Assembly (NCBI GenBank): GCA_900772845.1
Contig: CAAGSD010000004.1
Location: 1 to 44,347, forward strand
Origin: Lachnospiraceae bacterium
GTDB lineage: Bacteria; Bacillota; Clostridia; Lachnospirales; Lachnospiraceae
DNA: 44,347 bases
Reading direction: 5' to 3'
The notes under the pieces are model-generated. The model was not told the DNA's origin and did not search any database. It was given only the letters and a program-made list of their open reading frames with translations. Within the stretch, counting starts at the first letter, position 1, and every line of letters begins with the position of its first letter. A program made the position numbers and the translations under genes. Shown here piece after piece: positions 42,153 to 44,347 of this stretch.

Positions 42153-43481
42153 ATGAAGATATTGTTTGTATCCCTGGGCTGTGACAAGAATCTTGTGGAT
42201 TCCGAGAAGATGCTTGGCATGCTCCAGGAAAAGGGTTATGCCTTCACGGACGATGAAGCGGAGGCAGATGTTGTAGTGGTAAACACCTGCTGCTTTATCG
42301 GTGATGCCAAGGAAGAGAGCATCAATACATTATTGCAGATGGGAGAACTGAAGGACAGCGGACAGGTAAAAGCATTGATCGCAGCAGGCTGTCTGGCACA
42401 GCGCTACCGAGAGGAGATCCAGAAGGAGATCCCGCAGGTGGATGCCATTATCGGAACTACTGCCATTGATGAGATCGTGGCTGCGCTGGAGGAGATCCTG
42501 GCAGGACAGAAACAGAACCATTATGAAGATATCAATGCCGCCCCTGTGACAGAGACCAACCGGGTTGTCACTACAGGCGGACATTTTGCGTATCTGAAAA
42601 TTGCAGAAGGCTGTGACAAGCACTGCACTTATTGCATTATTCCGAAGGTCAGAGGCAATTACCGCAGTGTTCCCATGGAGAGCCTGTTAAAGGAAGCCAG
42701 AGAACTGGCGGATAAGGGCGTACGGGAGCTGATCCTGGTAGCGCAGGAGACCACGCTGTACGGTGTGGACCTGTATGGGAAAAAGGAACTGCCCGGACTC
42801 TTACATGAGCTGGCACAGATTCCCGGTATCTACTGGATCCGTATTTTATACTGCTATCCAGAGGAGATCACAGATGAGTTGATCGATGCCATTGCCGCAG
42901 AACCCAAGGTCTGTAACTATCTGGATATTCCCGTCCAGCATGCTTCCGACAATGTGCTGAAGCGCATGGGCAGACGTACTGACCAGGCAGAGCTTCGTGC
43001 CATCATTGGGAAACTTCGGGAGAAGATTCCCGATATTTGTTTACGTACCACACTGATCAGCGGATTTCCCGGAGAGACCCAGGAGGATTTCGAGGAGCTG
43101 TATCGCTTTATCAACGAGATGGAATTCGATCGTCTGGGTGTGTTCCCTTATTCTCAGGAGGAAGACACTCCCGCAGCCACCATGGAAGACCAGGTGCCGC
43201 AGGAAGTCAAGGAATTCCGGAGAGATGAACTGATGGAACTGCAGCAGGCTATTGCTTTTGACAAGGCGGAGGATATGGTAGGACACATCTTGACCGTAAT
43301 GATCGAGGGCAAGGTTGCGGACGAAGAGACTTATGTTGCAAGAACTTACAGAGATGCCCCCAATGTGGACGGCTATCTGTTCGTGAATACTTCTGCGAAT
43401 CTGATGACCGGAGATTTTGTTAAGGTTCTGGTCACCGGTTCCAATGAATATGATCTGATAGGAGAAATATATCATGAGTAA
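42153..43481 (+). CDS. rimO: Ribosomal protein S12 methylthiotransferase RimO
   Basis: This 442-residue radical-SAM enzyme adds a methylthio group to Asp88 (E. coli numbering) of ribosomal protein S12. The N-terminal UPF0004 domain has Cys10 (SLGCDKN), Cys46 (NTCCF) and a third Cys in AAGCLAQ for the auxiliary cluster. The radical-SAM triad CDKHCTYC lies at about residues 154-161. A C-terminal TRAM domain (about 375-440) ends in YDLIGEI. SLGCDKNLVDSE and GNYRSVPMESL distinguish it from MiaB. The start lies 5 bases after rpoZ and the end overlaps pgsA by 8 bases. Confidence 0.96.
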   Translation: MKILFVSLGCDKNLVDSEKMLGMLQEKGYAFTDDEAEADVVVVNTCCFIGDAKEESINTLLQMGELKDSGQVKALIAAGCLAQRYREEIQKEIPQVDAIIGTTAIDEIVAALEEILAGQKQNHYEDINAAPVTETNRVVTTGGHFAYLKIAEGCDKHCTYCIIPKVRGNYRSVPMESLLKEARELADKGVRELILVAQETTLYGVDLYGKKELPGLLHELAQIPGIYWIRILYCYPEEITDELIDAIAAEPKVCNYLDIPVQHASDNVLKRMGRRTDQAELRAIIGKLREKIPDICLRTTLISGFPGETQEDFEELYRFINEMEFDRLGVFPYSQEEDTPAATMEDQVPQEVKEFRRDELMELQQAIAFDKAEDMVGHILTVMIEGKVADEETYVARTYRDAPNVDGYLFVNTSANLMTGDFVKVLVTGSNEYDLIGEIYHE

Positions 43482-44037
43482 AATGAACCTGCCTAACAAG
43501 CTGACAATTTTCCGTGTGATCCTGATCGTACCGTTTATTATCCTGTTACTGGGAGGCCATGCCGGATGGTTTGGTGACAACACCTTTGTGACGGATATGA
43601 TAGCACTGGCTATCTTTATCATTGCCAGCCTCACTGATCTGATCGACGGTAAGATCGCCAGAAAATACAATCTGATCACCGACTTTGGTAAGTTCATGGA
43701 TCCACTGGCGGATAAGCTGTTAGTATGTTCCGCCATGATCGCACTGATCGAGATGAACCGTATCCCTTCCTGGGTGGTCATCATCATCATCGCCAGAGAG
43801 TTCAGCATCAGCGGCTTCCGCCTGATCGCCTCCGACAATGGCGTAGTCATTGCCGCAAGCTACTGGGGCAAGTTCAAGACCACCTTCCAGATGGTCATGA
43901 TCTGCCTGATGATCGCCAACTTCCCGCAGCTACAGATCCTTACAGATATTATTATGTGGATCGCACTGATCCTCACTGTACTGTCCCTGATCGATTATCT
44001 GGTGAAGAACAAAGATGTTATGAAGGATACGAAGTAA
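43474..44037 (+). CDS. pgsA: CDP-diacylglycerol-glycerol-3-phosphate 3-phosphatidyltransferase
   Basis: This 187-residue integral membrane enzyme makes phosphatidylglycerol phosphate, the first committed step of anionic phospholipid synthesis. The CDP-alcohol phosphotransferase signature is complete: LTDLIDGKIARKYNLITDFG followed by KFMDPLADK. NLPNKLTIFRV is the usual N-terminus, and about four to five membrane helices follow. It overlaps rimO by 8 bases. The last visible operon gene is followed by a large structured element. Confidence 0.95.
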   Translation: MSKMNLPNKLTIFRVILIVPFIILLLGGHAGWFGDNTFVTDMIALAIFIIASLTDLIDGKIARKYNLITDFGKFMDPLADKLLVCSAMIALIEMNRIPSWVVIIIIAREFSISGFRLIASDNGVVIAASYWGKFKTTFQMVMICLMIANFPQLQILTDIIMWIALILTVLSLIDYLVKNKDVMKDTK

Positions 44038-44045
44038 ATTGAAAG

Positions 44046-44201
44046 TTACGAGCCATGCATAGCCAAAACGGAAACAGCGATCTGGGAGCTTGCTCACAAG
44101 TCGCTGTTTTTGTTTTTGGCTATATACGGCGACAGCCGTCAATGAAATAAATGTGGAGCGCCCTTTGCGACACATTTATGAATTGAGTGCATGGCTTGTA
44201 A
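44046..44201 (+). ncRNA. Four-armed structured element downstream of pgsA
   Basis: A 14-bp closing stem pairs TTACGAGCCATGCA (44046-44059) with TGCATGGCTTGTAA (44188-44201, one G-T). Inside are three arms. Arm one is a long double stem: TAGCCAAAA with TTTTGGCTA (44060-44068 with 44114-44122) and AAACAGCGA with TCGCTGTTT (44072-44080 with 44101-44109), tipped by GAGC/GCTC. Arm two is a short ACGGC/GCCGT hairpin (44126-44139). Arm three is ATAAATGTG/CACATTTAT (44147-44155 with 44171-44179). The nested T run at 44107-44117 could also terminate the operon. I cannot assign a family. Confidence 0.55.
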
Positions 44202-44347
44202 TGTAGGGCTGCCGTAAACCGGACGAACTCCCGGAGCGGCAGAAGGCTCTCAGGCAGGTATCGGTCTCCGAGTGTGAATTTTCTAAAGCAGTGGATAAAG
44301 GATATCTCATCCGGACGGGCACGGCTCTAGGCGACATCCATGTCGCC
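44202..44347 (+). other. Unassigned right edge of window
   Basis: This stretch starts with a CTGCCG/CGGCAG dyad (about 44209-44234). One + frame stays open from just after a TAG at about 44204 to the window end (reading ...LPERQKALRQVSVSE...), but it has no start codon or ribosome binding site. It could be a gene remnant or structured DNA. I can name nothing here with confidence. Confidence 0.25.

Noticed and set aside
44203..44347. Start of a protein-coding gene at the right edge
   Set aside because: One frame is open but has no start codon or ribosome binding site, and it overlaps a dyad. Too little sequence to decide.

Overview
The window looks like a chromosomal segment of a gut-type Clostridia, most likely Lachnospiraceae. 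The basis is moderate GC content, strong AGGAGG-type ribosome binding sites, a SigH-type sporulation sigma factor, a RemA homologue, a PD-(D/E)XK (Rpn/PDDEXK-type) transposase-like protein plus a decayed copy, and the housekeeping run yicC-remA-gmk-rpoZ-rimO-pgsA. No rRNA, CRISPR array or prophage structural gene is visible. There is one tRNA, tRNA-Thr(GGT).

Layout. 1-5.4 kb: 3' part of sigH, a large RND-type exporter with a coiled-coil insertion, tRNA-Thr with its own promoter and terminator, and a 5'-truncated Rpn-like remnant. 5.4-8.6 kb: a PepSY lipoprotein, then a two-gene Septu-like defence module (AAA ATPase plus HNH nuclease) preceded by a promoter and two hairpins that look like a small terminated RNA. 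8.8-12.4 kb: a GH65 disaccharide phosphorylase between two related MarR/FabT-like regulators. 12.5-32.1 kb: the most unusual part. A stand-alone tyrosine recombinase is followed by a 270-bp segment bounded by two 30-bp sites whose central bases match only in inverted orientation. The segment carries a good sigma-A-type promoter now pointing to the right. Downstream, all on the + strand and without a recognisable intrinsic terminator until about 32.07 kb, lie an EAL c-di-GMP phosphodiesterase, a methyl-accepting chemotaxis protein, and a surface-assembly cluster. That cluster holds three related small membrane proteins, two secreted pilin-like proteins, a membrane-anchored protein with a Gly-Asn repeat stalk, a 3114-residue secreted protein, a DivIVA-like coiled-coil protein and a signal peptidase I.

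My reading is that 12.5-32.1 kb is a phase-variable module. A dedicated recombinase would flip a promoter, coupling c-di-GMP breakdown and a sensory receptor to production of a large surface fibre or adhesin. Parts of this resemble known Clostridial promoter inversion (the RecV-type switches of Clostridioides difficile), but I do not recognise the surface cluster as a described system.

32.1-44.3 kb: an intact Rpn-like gene bounded by near-identical terminators, a zinc-ribbon membrane protein, a HelD-type RNA polymerase recycling factor with an unexpected carbohydrate-enzyme-like C-terminal domain, a HAD phosphatase, a cupin, a rhodanese-TtcA fusion, and the housekeeping operon. That operon contains a multi-hairpin element between yicC and remA and is followed by a four-armed RNA-like structure.
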